64,000 nt of DNA from Sphingomonas sp. PAMC26645. Its GTDB lineage: Bacteria > Pseudomonadota > Alphaproteobacteria > Sphingomonadales > Sphingomonadaceae. Positions within the stretch are counted from its first letter, which is position 1, and each line of letters opens with the position of its first letter. This document shows, one piece after another, positions 1-9,234 of this stretch. A model generated the notes under the pieces. That model made no database searches. It had not been told where the DNA came from and worked only from the letters and a program-made list of their open reading frames with translations. A program made the position numbers and the translations under genes. The stretch lies in NCBI RefSeq assembly GCF_004795835.1, contig NZ_CP039249.1, positions 1,236,501 to 1,300,500 on the forward strand, given 5' to 3'.

Positions 1-2
1 TC

Positions 3-392
3 GCGACGGTGGGCGTCTGTCTGGGCGGGCATCTGGCGTACCGCGGGGCGCTCGATCCACGGGTGAAGGCGGCGGCATGCTTTTATCCGACCGATATCCA
101 TGCGGGATCGCTCGGGCTCGGCAAGGATGACGACAGCCTAGCGCGGATGGCGGACCTGAAGGCGGAGACGCTGTTCGTCTTCGGTCGCGCCGATCCGCAT
201 GTGCCGTTTGCCGGCCGGGCACTCATCCGTGCGCGCTTGGAAGAGGTCGGTGCGCGCTATGAATGGCATGAGGTCAACGCCGCGCACGCGTTCCTGCGCG
301 ACGAGGGACCACGGTACGACGCGGCGCTGTTCGCGCAGGCGACCGGCTGGATGTTCGCATTGTTCCAGCGGGTTCTGTCTGCCTCCTACTGA
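3..392 (+). CDS. Dienelactone hydrolase family protein, 3' part only
   Basis: The reading frame enters from the left edge of the window, so only about the last 130 residues are present. The motif GVCLGGH holds the Cys nucleophile that dienelactone hydrolases use in place of Ser. The remaining triad residues are visible as the Asp in GRADPHVP and the His in NAAHAFLRDEG. The family hydrolyses cyclic esters such as dienelactone in aromatic degradation, but many members act on unknown esters. A GTG at position 9 is unlikely to be the start, because it falls within the nucleophile strand and the upstream in-frame codons are consistent with the family. The gene ends with TGA and is followed by about 500 bases without a gene. 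The family is clear; the substrate cannot be told. Confidence 0.85.
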   Translation, partial: ATVGVCLGGHLAYRGALDPRVKAAACFYPTDIHAGSLGLGKDDDSLARMADLKAETLFVFGRADPHVPFAGRALIRARLEEVGARYEWHEVNAAHAFLRDEGPRYDAALFAQATGWMFALFQRVLSASY

Positions 393-902
393 GGGTCCAG
401 CGCCTTGTGTACCGGTAGCGATCGCGTGATTTCGCTATTGAAAGACGGCTGTCTGCCGGGTGTGCCCCAGTTGGACTGAGCCGTTCTCTGCGACGCTTCG
501 TCCGTAAACCGTCGATGGAGCGATTTATGAATTTGCGACACGATGACGATGCGCGTTCGGCGGTCGTACCACGACTTAACCCGCTGAAAAGTCGCTGAAG
601 ACTGTCCAAGGCCTCGAACCGGTAGAGCCGACCCCGTAATATTGGCAAAACCGAACCATCTTGACTCGTCGACCAATAGCAGTGAGATAGCGCTATCAAC
701 GGACCCGCACAGACGGGCGTGACGAGGAATGGGGATGGCTTTTAACGCTATTGATGTCGCATGCCCGTCGGCCAGTTGGTCGAGCCGGTGGAGTACGTCG
801 CGCAGTACCTAGCGCCCGGCACCTGACGTTTTTCAAGCTTTCATAACAACGAGACGCTTCCTGCCGCCAGTCGGACAGCGAGGTTCCAAGAGGATCCTGA
901 AC
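393..902. other. Intergenic region upstream of the first TonB receptor
   Basis: About 510 bases with no convincing gene. The short open frames on either strand show no recognisable motif, and some are antisense extensions of neighbouring genes. The only clear element is the 12-base palindrome at 686-697. The stretch is less GC-rich than its surroundings by eye, which fits a promoter region. Confidence 0.6.
686..697. promoter_or_regulatory. Palindromic operator-like site GATAGCGCTATC
   Basis: A perfect 12-base palindrome about 205 bases upstream of the receptor start at 903. Its form, an AGCGCT core with symmetric flanks, is like operators bound by LacI-family sugar repressors such as XylR of Caulobacter. 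Related sites occur at 16407, 20768, 20822 and 44002, each in front of a sugar-utilisation unit. The regulator is inferred and is not encoded here. Confidence 0.55.
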
Positions 903-3900
903 ATGACGCCTTTCAAAATGGCCCCTCGTCTTACGCGCGCTGCGCTCTTGTGCGCGACGACGATGGTAGCGCTGTCGGCGACCGTTGCGGCGGCGCAGAC
1001 CATTCCGCCAACGCAGGACCCTGCACCCGCGGCGTCGCAAGGTGCCGCGCCCGCCGCCGCCGGGCCGACCGCGCCTGCCGCGTCGCCAGCAGCGGCCCTG
1101 CCGAACTCCGACCAGACCCCCGGCACGATCGATGCGGCCGATAGCGGCGACATCGTCGTCACCGGCTATCGTTCGAGCCTGGCCAAGTCGACGAACGCGA
1201 AGCGCGCAGCGACCGGCTTCACGGATTCGATCTTCGCCGAGGACATCGGCAAGTTCCCCGACACCAACATCGCCGAATCCTTCAACCGGATCCCCGGCAT
1301 CACCATCACGCGCGACGTGACCGGCGAAGGTACGAACGTCGCGATCCGTGGCCTCGGATCGAACTTCACGAACGTCACGCTCAACGGCGCGACGATCGCG
1401 GTGGCGTCGTCGGGCGCGACCGATGCGCAGGGCACCGATCGCTCGGTCGATCTCAGCTTCTTCCCGACCGACCTGTTCACCAAGCTGACGGTCAACAAGA
1501 GCTATACCGCGGACCTGCTCGAAGGTGGTGCGGCGGGTAACATCGACCTCCGTTCGGCGCGGCCGTTCGATCGCGCGACCTCGTTCCTGGCGTATAACGT
1601 GCAGGGTACGAAGCAGTCGCCCGAGGACCGGATCGGTGCTCGCGGCTCGCTGATCGGCAGCTGGCGCGGTGACAAGGTCGGTATCCTCGCAGGCGTGTCC
1701 GCCCAGCGCCTGTTCACCGACACGCGCGGGTTCGAGACGATTGGCTATACCAATCCAGCGCTGACGACGCCCAACGGCATCGCCGGTACGACCAACGGCG
1801 TGCAGAACACGCCAACCGCTGCACAAACACTTGCTGCCCAGTGCCGTGCCAACAATGCGAGCTGCAACGGCACCGGCGGGGGCAACTGGACCATCCCCGG
1901 GTTGGTCCCGGCCGGCGCTGGCGCCGGGTTGGTCGCTGGCACGGTGATTAATCAGGATTTCCTGCTCGCGAACAACCCAGGTGCGACGATCCAACAGATT
2001 GACAACGCGTTGCTGCCGCGGCTCGGGCGTTCGACCAGCATTCGCGGTCCGCGTGACCGTATCAACGCGATTCTCAGTGCGGAATGGCAGCCGTCCGATA
2101 CGCTGCATTTCTACGTGGATGGCCTGTACGGCTACAAGAAGAACGACCTGACGCGCGAGAACATGGCGTGGATCGTCCGCAACGGCGCGATTATCCCGAC
2201 CAACCTGACGTTCGACAAGGCCGACTGCACGATCGGCTGCGTCGTCACCGGCGGGACGTTCGCCAACGCGCAGTTCTTCAACGAATTCCGTCCTTACACC
2301 GAGACGACGAAGCTCTTCAGTATCAACCCCGGCGGCGAGTGGGAAATCTCCGACACGCTCAAGCTGAACCTGCAGGGCAACTACGCGCGCTCGACCTTCC
2401 ACCGCGAGAATCCATCGGTCGGCCTGACGACCCCGCTGGGTATCGGCAACACCGTGACCTATTCCAACGACGGCAGCGGCATCCCGACGATCCAGAGCGC
2501 GCTGGACCTGAACGATCCGGCGAATTTCGGCTGGAATCCCGGTAGCCGCGTCAACATCTCCGACGAACGCCGGCTCAACAAGAGCAAGGGCGCGCGCGGC
2601 GACCTGACCTGGGGCAAGCCGGCCCTCAACCTGAAGGTCGGCGGCGCGTTCGACGACGTGTCGCGCCGGATCAGCAGCAACGACAACAGCCAGGCGTACC
2701 AGAACGCGGTTTGCGGCAATAATCCCAGCGTGTTCGTAGCCTCGCCGAATTCGCAGCCGCCCTGCGAAGGCCTGAATGCGCCGGGCGTGATCCCAGCCGG
2801 CTACCCGACCTATCCGGGCTTAGGCACCGGATCGACCGCGGGCATGACCGGCCCGGTAACCTATGGTGGTTCGCTCGTTCCCAACTCGGCGGCCCCAAGC
2901 TACCTGACACCAGGGCCGGCCGGTTTCGTGACGGTCGACTGGCCGAAGTTCGCAGCCGCGACCAACTATGACTTCTACCACGACAATTCGCCGGAAAGCG
3001 GCGCGTCCACCACGGGCGCAAGCGGCGGCGGCATTCGCGAAGTGGTGAAGTCTGCGTTCGCCACGGTGAACGGCGAACAGGACCTTGGCGGCAACATGCT
3101 GCGGTTCAACGTCGGCGTGCGCTACGTCAACACGATCCAGACGATCACGGGTCGCGTGTCGTTGCCCGATCCCCGCAATACGACCGCGACCGGCGTCGCG
3201 TTGCCGGACGGTAGCCGCTATCCGAACCTCGTCAGCATCGTGTCGACGCGCAACGTCTATTCGAAGTGGCTGCCCGCCGCGACCTTCGCTTACGACGTCA
3301 GCGAGCACGCGGTGGTGCGCGTCGCCGGATCGCGTACCATGACGCGTCCCGATCCGTCGGCGCAGTTGCCGGGCGTGAACTTCGGCGCACCGTCGGCGGA
3401 TCAGGCGTCGATCGGCAACCCGGCGCTCGAGCCGTACATGTCGACGAACATCGATCTGGGCTTCGAATATTATACCGGCCGCGAAGGCGTGGTCAGCTTC
3501 AATGCGTTCCGCAAGTCGATCAAGGGCTTCACGAACACCGCGATCAGCACGGTTCCGTTCTCGAACCTGTCGCAATACGGGATCACCTACGATACGCTGA
3601 ACCCGACGCAGCAGATCGCGATCAACTCGCGCGGCGGCCCCGGCACGGCGCAGGTCCAGGTCACGTCGCAGGTCAACGTGGCGGACAAGCTGACCATCAA
3701 CGGGCTCGAATTCCAGTGGGTCCAGCCACTCGACTTCCTGACCAAGAATATCGGCATTACCGGGTTCGGCTTCAACGCCAATGCGACGGTCGTCGACCAG
3801 ACCAGCAAGGGTGCGGCAACCGCGTTTGGTGTGGCGCCGTTTACCTACAACATCACGGGCTATTACGAAAAGCACGGTGTGATGCTGCGGGTGTCGACCA

Positions 3901-4169
3901 CCTCGCGCGAGGGCTCGCAGAACAGCGGCGCGGCGCAGAACGGCATTCCGGCAGCGGCATTGTTCGGTACGGACTATACGACGTATGATTTCTCATCGTC
4001 GTTCGACTTGGACAAGATCTTCGGTTTTGCCGGGGCGCCTCAGCTGACGGTCAATGTCGCGAACTTCACCAATGCGACGTTGCGGTCGTACTTCCAGTTC
4101 GAGAATGCGACCTTCACGCAGTACAAGCCGGGTCGTCAGTTCCTGGTCGGTCTGCGCGGGACCTTCTAG
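903..4169 (+). CDS. TonB-dependent outer-membrane receptor (TonB-Xanth-Caul type)
   Basis: A protein of 1088 residues. It has a signal peptide (about residues 1-31, ending VAAAQ), a proline/alanine-rich linker, a TonB-box-like segment DIVVTGYR near residues 83-90, a plug domain with EDIGKFPDTNIAESFNRIPG and a long C-terminal beta-barrel ending in LVGLRGTF with the usual terminal Phe. Such receptors import scarce ligands across the outer membrane using TonB-ExbBD energy; those in sphingomonads and Caulobacter often carry oligosaccharides. The start at 903 is preceded by AGAGGA. The position ahead of an alpha-glucuronidase and uxuA suggests a glucuronoxylan oligosaccharide as ligand, which is inference. 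A palindromic site lies upstream at 686-697, and a hairpin follows the stop. Confidence 0.93.
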   Translation: MTPFKMAPRLTRAALLCATTMVALSATVAAAQTIPPTQDPAPAASQGAAPAAAGPTAPAASPAAALPNSDQTPGTIDAADSGDIVVTGYRSSLAKSTNAKRAATGFTDSIFAEDIGKFPDTNIAESFNRIPGITITRDVTGEGTNVAIRGLGSNFTNVTLNGATIAVASSGATDAQGTDRSVDLSFFPTDLFTKLTVNKSYTADLLEGGAAGNIDLRSARPFDRATSFLAYNVQGTKQSPEDRIGARGSLIGSWRGDKVGILAGVSAQRLFTDTRGFETIGYTNPALTTPNGIAGTTNGVQNTPTAAQTLAAQCRANNASCNGTGGGNWTIPGLVPAGAGAGLVAGTVINQDFLLANNPGATIQQIDNALLPRLGRSTSIRGPRDRINAILSAEWQPSDTLHFYVDGLYGYKKNDLTRENMAWIVRNGAIIPTNLTFDKADCTIGCVVTGGTFANAQFFNEFRPYTETTKLFSINPGGEWEISDTLKLNLQGNYARSTFHRENPSVGLTTPLGIGNTVTYSNDGSGIPTIQSALDLNDPANFGWNPGSRVNISDERRLNKSKGARGDLTWGKPALNLKVGGAFDDVSRRISSNDNSQAYQNAVCGNNPSVFVASPNSQPPCEGLNAPGVIPAGYPTYPGLGTGSTAGMTGPVTYGGSLVPNSAAPSYLTPGPAGFVTVDWPKFAAATNYDFYHDNSPESGASTTGASGGGIREVVKSAFATVNGEQDLGGNMLRFNVGVRYVNTIQTITGRVSLPDPRNTTATGVALPDGSRYPNLVSIVSTRNVYSKWLPAATFAYDVSEHAVVRVAGSRTMTRPDPSAQLPGVNFGAPSADQASIGNPALEPYMSTNIDLGFEYYTGREGVVSFNAFRKSIKGFTNTAISTVPFSNLSQYGITYDTLNPTQQIAINSRGGPGTAQVQVTSQVNVADKLTINGLEFQWVQPLDFLTKNIGITGFGFNANATVVDQTSKGAATAFGVAPFTYNITGYYEKHGVMLRVSTTSREGSQNSGAAQNGIPAAALFGTDYTTYDFSSSFDLDKIFGFAGAPQLTVNVANFTNATLRSYFQFENATFTQYKPGRQFLVGLRGTF

Positions 4170-4177
4170 TAGACCGG

Positions 4178-4206
4178 ACGGTGCGGTCGTGATGCGATCG
4201 CACCGT
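4178..4206 (+). terminator. Hairpin after the first receptor gene
   Basis: Twelve-base arms ACGGTGCGGTCG and CGATCGCACCGT pair fully with one G-U wobble around a 5-base loop, starting 8 bases after the receptor stop. There is only a weak T-rich tail, so it may be a terminator or an mRNA 3' stabiliser. The following 215 bases up to the GH115 start hold nothing else that is clear. Confidence 0.55.
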
Positions 4207-4421
4207 TAGTATTTACCTCAAGACGTGGTCGCGACCGGGTCTACGATCGCACCTATGATCGACAAGATCGGTTCGACGATACTAGCGCAGCCGGCGAGAT
4301 TTAGCAGGTAAGACCCGACGGGGGCGCGGTCGGGCTACGGATAGCCGATGCGAGGTCCGCCAAGCGCAGTCAGCGGGTTTCACATGGGGCTGTCCGCCTG
4401 CTCACGACAGGAGAGACGACG

Positions 4422-7040
4422 ATGTCACAGGCCGTATCACGCCGTACGCTGATGGGTGGTGCCGCATGTGGCGCTGCGCTGGCGACGCTGCCCTTGCTCG
4501 CTGTCGAGGCACATGCGGCGCCCGACCCACGGACCGCGTTTGCCTTGATCGAAAAGGGCATTCCGGCGACAGTCATGATCGATGCCGACGCCGACAGTGC
4601 GGTTCGGCACGTCGCGACCAATTTTGCGGCAGATTTGGAGAGGGTCAGCGGCACTGCTGCGCGATTGATTGAAGGCACGAGCGGAGCAGTGCGAGGACCC
4701 GTCGTCGTGATAGGCGTGCTGGGCCACAGCGCTTTGATCGATCGTCTCGTGGCGGCGGGCAAGATCGCGGCTGCCGACCTGCACGGCGAATGGGAAGCGT
4801 TTCGGCAGATCGTGGTCGACGACCCGATGCCGGGCGTGTCGCGTGCGCTGGTGATCGTCGGGTCCGACCGGCGGGGCGCGGTGTACGGTACCTACGACGT
4901 ATCCGAGCGGATCGGCGTTTCGCCGTGGTACTGGTTCGCCGACGTGCCCGTCCGTCGTCAGCGCGACGTGCTGATCCCTGCCGGCTCGAGGCGTGACCAG
5001 CCCAAGGTCCGCTATCGCGGGTTCTTCATCAACGACGAAGATCCTTGCCTCAGCGGATGGGCGAAGAAGGCGTTCGGTGGCGTGAACGCAGCGATGTACG
5101 TGCACGTCTTCGAACTGCTGTTGCGGATGAAGGGCAATTATCTGTGGCCCGCCATGTGGGGCAAGGCGTTCGCCGACGACGACCCCGCGAGCATGGTGCT
5201 GGCCGACGCGATGGGCGTGGTGATGGGCAATTCGCACCACGAGCCGATGCTGCGCGCGCAGGCCGAATGGCATCGTCACGAAGATGGCGGCGTCACCGGC
5301 GGTGCGTGGGATTACGACAGGAACGGCGCCAACCTGCGAAAATTCTGGCGCGGCGGGATCGAGCGCATGATGGCGAAGGGCGGCGGCCAGCATTACGACT
5401 CCGTCGTGACCGTCGGCATGCGCGGTGATGGCGACGAGGCGATGGCCGAGGGCACCGCGACCGGGCTGCTCGAACGCGTCGTCGCCGACCAGCGCAAGAT
5501 CATCGCCAACGTGACCGGCAAACCGGCGACCGAGACGCCTCAGGTCTGGGCGCTCTACAAGGAAGTGCAGGACTATTACGATCACGGCATGAAGGTGCCG
5601 GACGACGTCACGTTGTTGTTCTCGGACGATAATTGGGGTCAGATCCGCCGCCTGCCCGATCCTGCTGCGCGCCCGCGCGAGGGTGGCTACGGTGTCTATT
5701 ACCACTTCGATTATGTCGGCGGTCCGCGCAACTACAAGTGGATCAATACCAACCAGATCGAGAAGACCTGGCAGCAGATGGACCTCGCGTACCGGCGTGG
5801 TGCGGCGCAGATCTGGATCGTCAACGTCGGCGATATCAAGCCGATGGAATATCCGCTGAGCTTCTTCCTGGCGCAGGCCTGGAACCCGGATGCGATGACC
5901 CCCGCTGCGGTTGCCGACTATCCGCGCGCATGGGCGACGGCGACGTTCGGCCCCGAACAGGCGCGCGCGATCGGCGAGATCGTCACGCAGTACAGCCAGT
6001 ATGTCGCACGCCGAAAGCCCGAACTGATCGACCAGGACAGTTTCCCGCTAGGCGGAGTCACCCCCAAGGGCCTCGATGGCGGCGAGTTCGGCGCGATGGT
6101 TGAAGGGTGGGACGCGCTGGAGGCACGGATGATCACAGTTCGCACCACGCTGCGGCCGGATCAGCGTGATGCCTATTACCAGTTGGTCGAGTTTCCCGTG
6201 GCGGCGGTCGCGAACCTGTACCGGATGTATTACGGCACCGCGTGGAACCGGCTGCTGGCCTCGAAGAACGACGCCCGCGCCAATTATTTTGCCGACCAGG
6301 TCGAAACCGCTTTCCGCCGCGACGGCGAACTGACGCAGCGGTATCACGCTATCAACGGCGGCAAGTGGGATGGCATGATGGCGCAGGTCCATATGAGCTA
6401 TGTCATCTGGAACGATCCCACCAAACAGACCATGCCGAGCATCATCCGGGTCGGTGCCGATACGCCTGAGGCAAAGCGTCGGCAGCAGCCGGTCTTCGTT
6501 CCGACGCCCGCGACGCAGGCCGGTATCGTCGCCCTCGAAGCACCCGCGTTCAGTCGCGCACGCGACGGCAAGGGGCTGCGCTGGACGACGATCCCGCATC
6601 TGGGTCGTACGGCAGGGGCGATGATCGCGATGCCGCAAGGTCGACCTGCAACGCTGGCGAGTGACGGCGTCTGTCTGGAATACGATGTCGCCGTGGCGAA
6701 GGCGGGACGAGCTACCGTGACGCTGTACCTCGTACCGACGCTCGACACGTTCGGTCATGACGGATCGCGCATCGGCGTGTCGATCGACGGCGGTGCGGTT
6801 CAGATCCTGCGCGCGGTGCTCGAGCCGACCGGAGGCGATACGGACAATGCCGCCAAGGAGCGCTGGGCGGATGCGGTGCGTGACAATGGCGTACGATTGT
6901 CGACAGCCCTTGGTGATGTCGCTAGCGGCCGTCACACGATCAAGATCTGGCGGCTGGACGACAATATGGTGCTCCAGAAGCTGGTACTTGCGGCCATCCC
7001 GGTACCGATGTCCTATCTCGGTGCGGTTCCCGTCGCCTGA
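4422..7040 (+). CDS. GH115 alpha-glucuronidase, Tat-exported
   Basis: A protein of 872 residues, normal for glycoside hydrolase family 115. The N-terminus has a twin-arginine signal, SRRTLMGG followed by a hydrophobic stretch ending AHAA, so export to the periplasm in folded form is likely. The conserved region around residues 197-245 contains RYRGFFINDED, LLRMKGNYLWPAMWGKAF and, further on, GNSHHEPM, which are hallmarks of the family. GH115 enzymes remove 4-O-methyl-D-glucuronic acid from internal and terminal xylose residues of glucuronoxylan. The C-terminal 200 residues form the usual beta-sandwich region. The uronic acid released fits the mannonate dehydratase gene just downstream. The start follows GGAGAGACGACG. 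Confidence in the family is high; activity is from family knowledge. Confidence 0.92.
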   Translation: MSQAVSRRTLMGGAACGAALATLPLLAVEAHAAPDPRTAFALIEKGIPATVMIDADADSAVRHVATNFAADLERVSGTAARLIEGTSGAVRGPVVVIGVLGHSALIDRLVAAGKIAAADLHGEWEAFRQIVVDDPMPGVSRALVIVGSDRRGAVYGTYDVSERIGVSPWYWFADVPVRRQRDVLIPAGSRRDQPKVRYRGFFINDEDPCLSGWAKKAFGGVNAAMYVHVFELLLRMKGNYLWPAMWGKAFADDDPASMVLADAMGVVMGNSHHEPMLRAQAEWHRHEDGGVTGGAWDYDRNGANLRKFWRGGIERMMAKGGGQHYDSVVTVGMRGDGDEAMAEGTATGLLERVVADQRKIIANVTGKPATETPQVWALYKEVQDYYDHGMKVPDDVTLLFSDDNWGQIRRLPDPAARPREGGYGVYYHFDYVGGPRNYKWINTNQIEKTWQQMDLAYRRGAAQIWIVNVGDIKPMEYPLSFFLAQAWNPDAMTPAAVADYPRAWATATFGPEQARAIGEIVTQYSQYVARRKPELIDQDSFPLGGVTPKGLDGGEFGAMVEGWDALEARMITVRTTLRPDQRDAYYQLVEFPVAAVANLYRMYYGTAWNRLLASKNDARANYFADQVETAFRRDGELTQRYHAINGGKWDGMMAQVHMSYVIWNDPTKQTMPSIIRVGADTPEAKRRQQPVFVPTPATQAGIVALEAPAFSRARDGKGLRWTTIPHLGRTAGAMIAMPQGRPATLASDGVCLEYDVAVAKAGRATVTLYLVPTLDTFGHDGSRIGVSIDGGAVQILRAVLEPTGGDTDNAAKERWADAVRDNGVRLSTALGDVASGRHTIKIWRLDDNMVLQKLVLAAIPVPMSYLGAVPVA

Positions 7041-7146
7041 CGGAACGCGCCGCGCGCCTATCCCTCAGGGTATTCGACGATGCCTGTTTCCTTGGGAAGG
7101 GCGACGTAGTAGCATCAAATACGCAGACATTAGATTGGTAAGTCCA

Positions 7147-7944
7147 GTGGCAAAGCCCGCCTCCCAGAACGCGCTGTTCGCGGTCGGAAAATACGACGCT
7201 CCCGCGAACGATCGCTTGTATCAGCGGCTGGCGCGGCGGCTGTTCGAGGAACTGGTCGCCGGCACCTATGCGATCGGCGATCGGCTGCCCGCCGAACGCG
7301 AGCTGGCGATCGATTACGGCGCCAGTCGCCCGGCGGTGCGTGAAGCTCTCATCGCGCTGGAAGTGCAAGGTTTTATCGAAGTCCGTGTCGGCTCCGGGGC
7401 GTATGTCTGCCGGCTGCCGGGGCAGGGCGAAGAGCCGGGTTTCGCGATCACCGCGTTCGAACTGACCGAAGCGCGGATCATGTTCGAGGGTGAGGCGGCA
7501 GCGCTCGCAGCAGTCCAGATCACCGATGCCGAGATCGACCTACTCGACGGACTGGTCGAGGCGATGACGACCGAGAATTTGCTGACCGAAGTCACCGAGA
7601 TCGCCGATCGCGATTTCCACATGGCAATCGCCAAGGCGACGCGGAATTCGGGCGTTGTCCGGACGATCGAGGATCTGTGGCATTTACGCTCGACGTCGCC
7701 CGAATGCGCGCTTCTCCATGCCAAGGCGCGCAACGCCAAGGTGCGCCCGGTCGTCGCCGAACATGCTGCAATCGTTGATGCTTTGCGCGCGCGCGATGCG
7801 GCGGCAGCGCGGGGCGCGATGCGCGCGCACCTGACGTCGGTGATGGACCACCTCCTGTTCCAGACCGAAGAGATGGCGATGGAACAGGCTCGACTAGCGC
7901 TTGCGACGACTCGCCAGCGTTACGGCGGCGTCCCGACCATTTGA
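7147..7944 (+). CDS. GntR/FadR-family transcriptional regulator
   Basis: About 265 residues from a GTG start at 7147; a TTG at 7135 is an alternative, and no strong ribosome site marks either. The open frame runs further upstream, but that part overlaps the GH115 gene and is not protein-like. The N-terminal winged helix shows GDRLPAERELAIDYGASR and VREALIALEVQGFIEVR, typical of GntR proteins. The C-terminal helical FCD domain contains the Asp and His residues (DRDFHMAIAKA, VAEHAAIVDAL) that bind metal or a sugar acid. FadR-type members such as UxuR and ExuR control hexuronate genes. Placed directly before uxuA and after a glucuronidase, it probably senses a hexuronate pathway intermediate; this is inference. 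Confidence 0.88.
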   Translation: MAKPASQNALFAVGKYDAPANDRLYQRLARRLFEELVAGTYAIGDRLPAERELAIDYGASRPAVREALIALEVQGFIEVRVGSGAYVCRLPGQGEEPGFAITAFELTEARIMFEGEAAALAAVQITDAEIDLLDGLVEAMTTENLLTEVTEIADRDFHMAIAKATRNSGVVRTIEDLWHLRSTSPECALLHAKARNAKVRPVVAEHAAIVDALRARDAAAARGAMRAHLTSVMDHLLFQTEEMAMEQARLALATTRQRYGGVPTI

Positions 7945-8052
7945 TCCAGATGGCGACCGCGCGCTTATAGGTTGTCAGACCAATTCGATCGTTGCTATCG
8001 ACATCGAGAGCATGTGGCTGCATCGCCATGGGAAAACGGGGATGAGCGGCTG

Positions 8053-9225
8053 ATGAAGATGACCCAGACCATGCGATGGTTTGGCCCGAACGACCCGGTG
8101 CCGCTAAACGCCATCCGTCAGGCCGGCGCGACCGGGATCGTCACGGCGCTGCACAAGGTCGCCAATGGCGACGTGTGGACCGTCGATGCCATCGCCGCGC
8201 GTCGCGTGATGATCGAGGACGCCGGGCTCGACTGGAAAGTGGTCGAGAGCCTGCCCGTCGTCGAGGATCTGAAGCGGCGCTCGGGCGACTGGGATCGGCT
8301 GATCGAGGCCTATGTCGCCAGCCTGCGGAATCTGGCGGGGCAGGGCATCGAGGTGGTAACCTATAATTTCATGCCGTTGCTCGACTGGACGCGGACCGAC
8401 CTGAGCTGGGCGTTGCCGGACGGCGCGCGGGCGTTGCGGTTCGAGCTGCATACGCTCGCCGCCTACGACATCCACATCCTGCGTCGCCCGGGCGCCGAGC
8501 AGGACTACGCCCCCGATATCGTCGCTATCGCCGCCGAGCGGTTCGCGGCGATGGACGATGCCGCGCGCGCGACGCTGGAGCGGACGATCATCGCCGGGCT
8601 GCCGGGTAGCGAGGAGAGCTTCAGTTCGCCGCAGTTGCTCGAACAGATCGGAACCTATGCCGACATCGACGCAGGCCGGTTGCGCGCGAACCATGTCGCG
8701 TTCCTCGAGGCGGTGTGTCCGGTCGCCGAGGCGGAGGGCATCCGGCTGGTGGTGCACCCCGACGATCCGCCGTTCCCGATCTTCGGCCTGCCGCGCGTGG
8801 TGAGCACCGAGGCGGACGTCAGCGCGCTGTTCGCCGCGGTGCCGTCGGCCGCCAACGGACTGTGCTTTTGCAGCGGATCGTTCGGCGTGCGCGCGGACAA
8901 CGACCTGCCGGGGATGGTCCGGCGGCTCGGCGAGCGCATCGGCTTCGTGCATCTGCGATCGGTGCAGCGTGAACCCGGTGGCGCGTTTCACGAGGCGGCG
9001 CATCTGGAGGGCGATGCGAACATGCCCGCGATCATGACCGAGCTGGTCGCGTTGCAGGCACGCACCGGACGGTCGCTGCCGATGCGTCCCGACCACGGGC
9101 ACCAGATGGTGGACGACCTCAACAAGCGGACCAACCCCGGCTATTCACTGATCGGCCGGCTGCGCGGGCTGGCGGAACTGCGCGGACTGGAAACGGGTAT
9201 CGCGCATGGCCGGGGCGCCGCGTAG
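8053..9225 (+). CDS. uxuA: Mannonate dehydratase
   Basis: About 390 residues from MKMTQTMRWFGP; upstream in-frame codons are not conserved-looking, so the ATG at 8053 is chosen although its ribosome site is weak. UxuA dehydrates D-mannonate to 2-keto-3-deoxy-D-gluconate in the cytoplasm, a step of glucuronate catabolism. Family signatures visible are MRWFGPNDPV at the start, GIEVVTYNFMPLLDWTRT, VVHPDDPPFPIFGLPR, CFCSGSFG and RPDHGHQM near the C-terminus; these supply the His and Cys metal ligands and active-site residues. The other uronate enzymes (UxuB, UxuC, kinase, aldolase) are not in the window. It follows the GntR regulator by about 108 bases and converges on a second GntR gene, with only 9 bases between stops. 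Confidence 0.93.
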   Translation: MKMTQTMRWFGPNDPVPLNAIRQAGATGIVTALHKVANGDVWTVDAIAARRVMIEDAGLDWKVVESLPVVEDLKRRSGDWDRLIEAYVASLRNLAGQGIEVVTYNFMPLLDWTRTDLSWALPDGARALRFELHTLAAYDIHILRRPGAEQDYAPDIVAIAAERFAAMDDAARATLERTIIAGLPGSEESFSSPQLLEQIGTYADIDAGRLRANHVAFLEAVCPVAEAEGIRLVVHPDDPPFPIFGLPRVVSTEADVSALFAAVPSAANGLCFCSGSFGVRADNDLPGMVRRLGERIGFVHLRSVQREPGGAFHEAAHLEGDANMPAIMTELVALQARTGRSLPMRPDHGHQMVDDLNKRTNPGYSLIGRLRGLAELRGLETGIAHGRGAA

Positions 9226-9234
9226 GAACCGAGC

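Noticed and set aside
386..699. Open frames on the minus strand upstream of the first receptor
   Set aside because: They have no recognisable motif or ribosome site and overlap the end of the hydrolase gene. They look like chance frames in a regulatory region.
696..2402. Long minus-strand open frame opposite the first receptor
   Set aside because: Arg/Gly/Val-rich low-complexity translation typical of the antisense of a GC-rich gene; the receptor on the plus strand has all family motifs.
6757..7146. N-terminal extension of the first GntR regulator
   Set aside because: This part overlaps the GH115 gene in another frame and does not resemble a protein domain; the winged helix begins after the GTG at 7147.
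7972..8052. Longer form of mannonate dehydratase
   Set aside because: The 27 extra codons are not like the family start, which is MKMTQTMRWFGP in this sequence.
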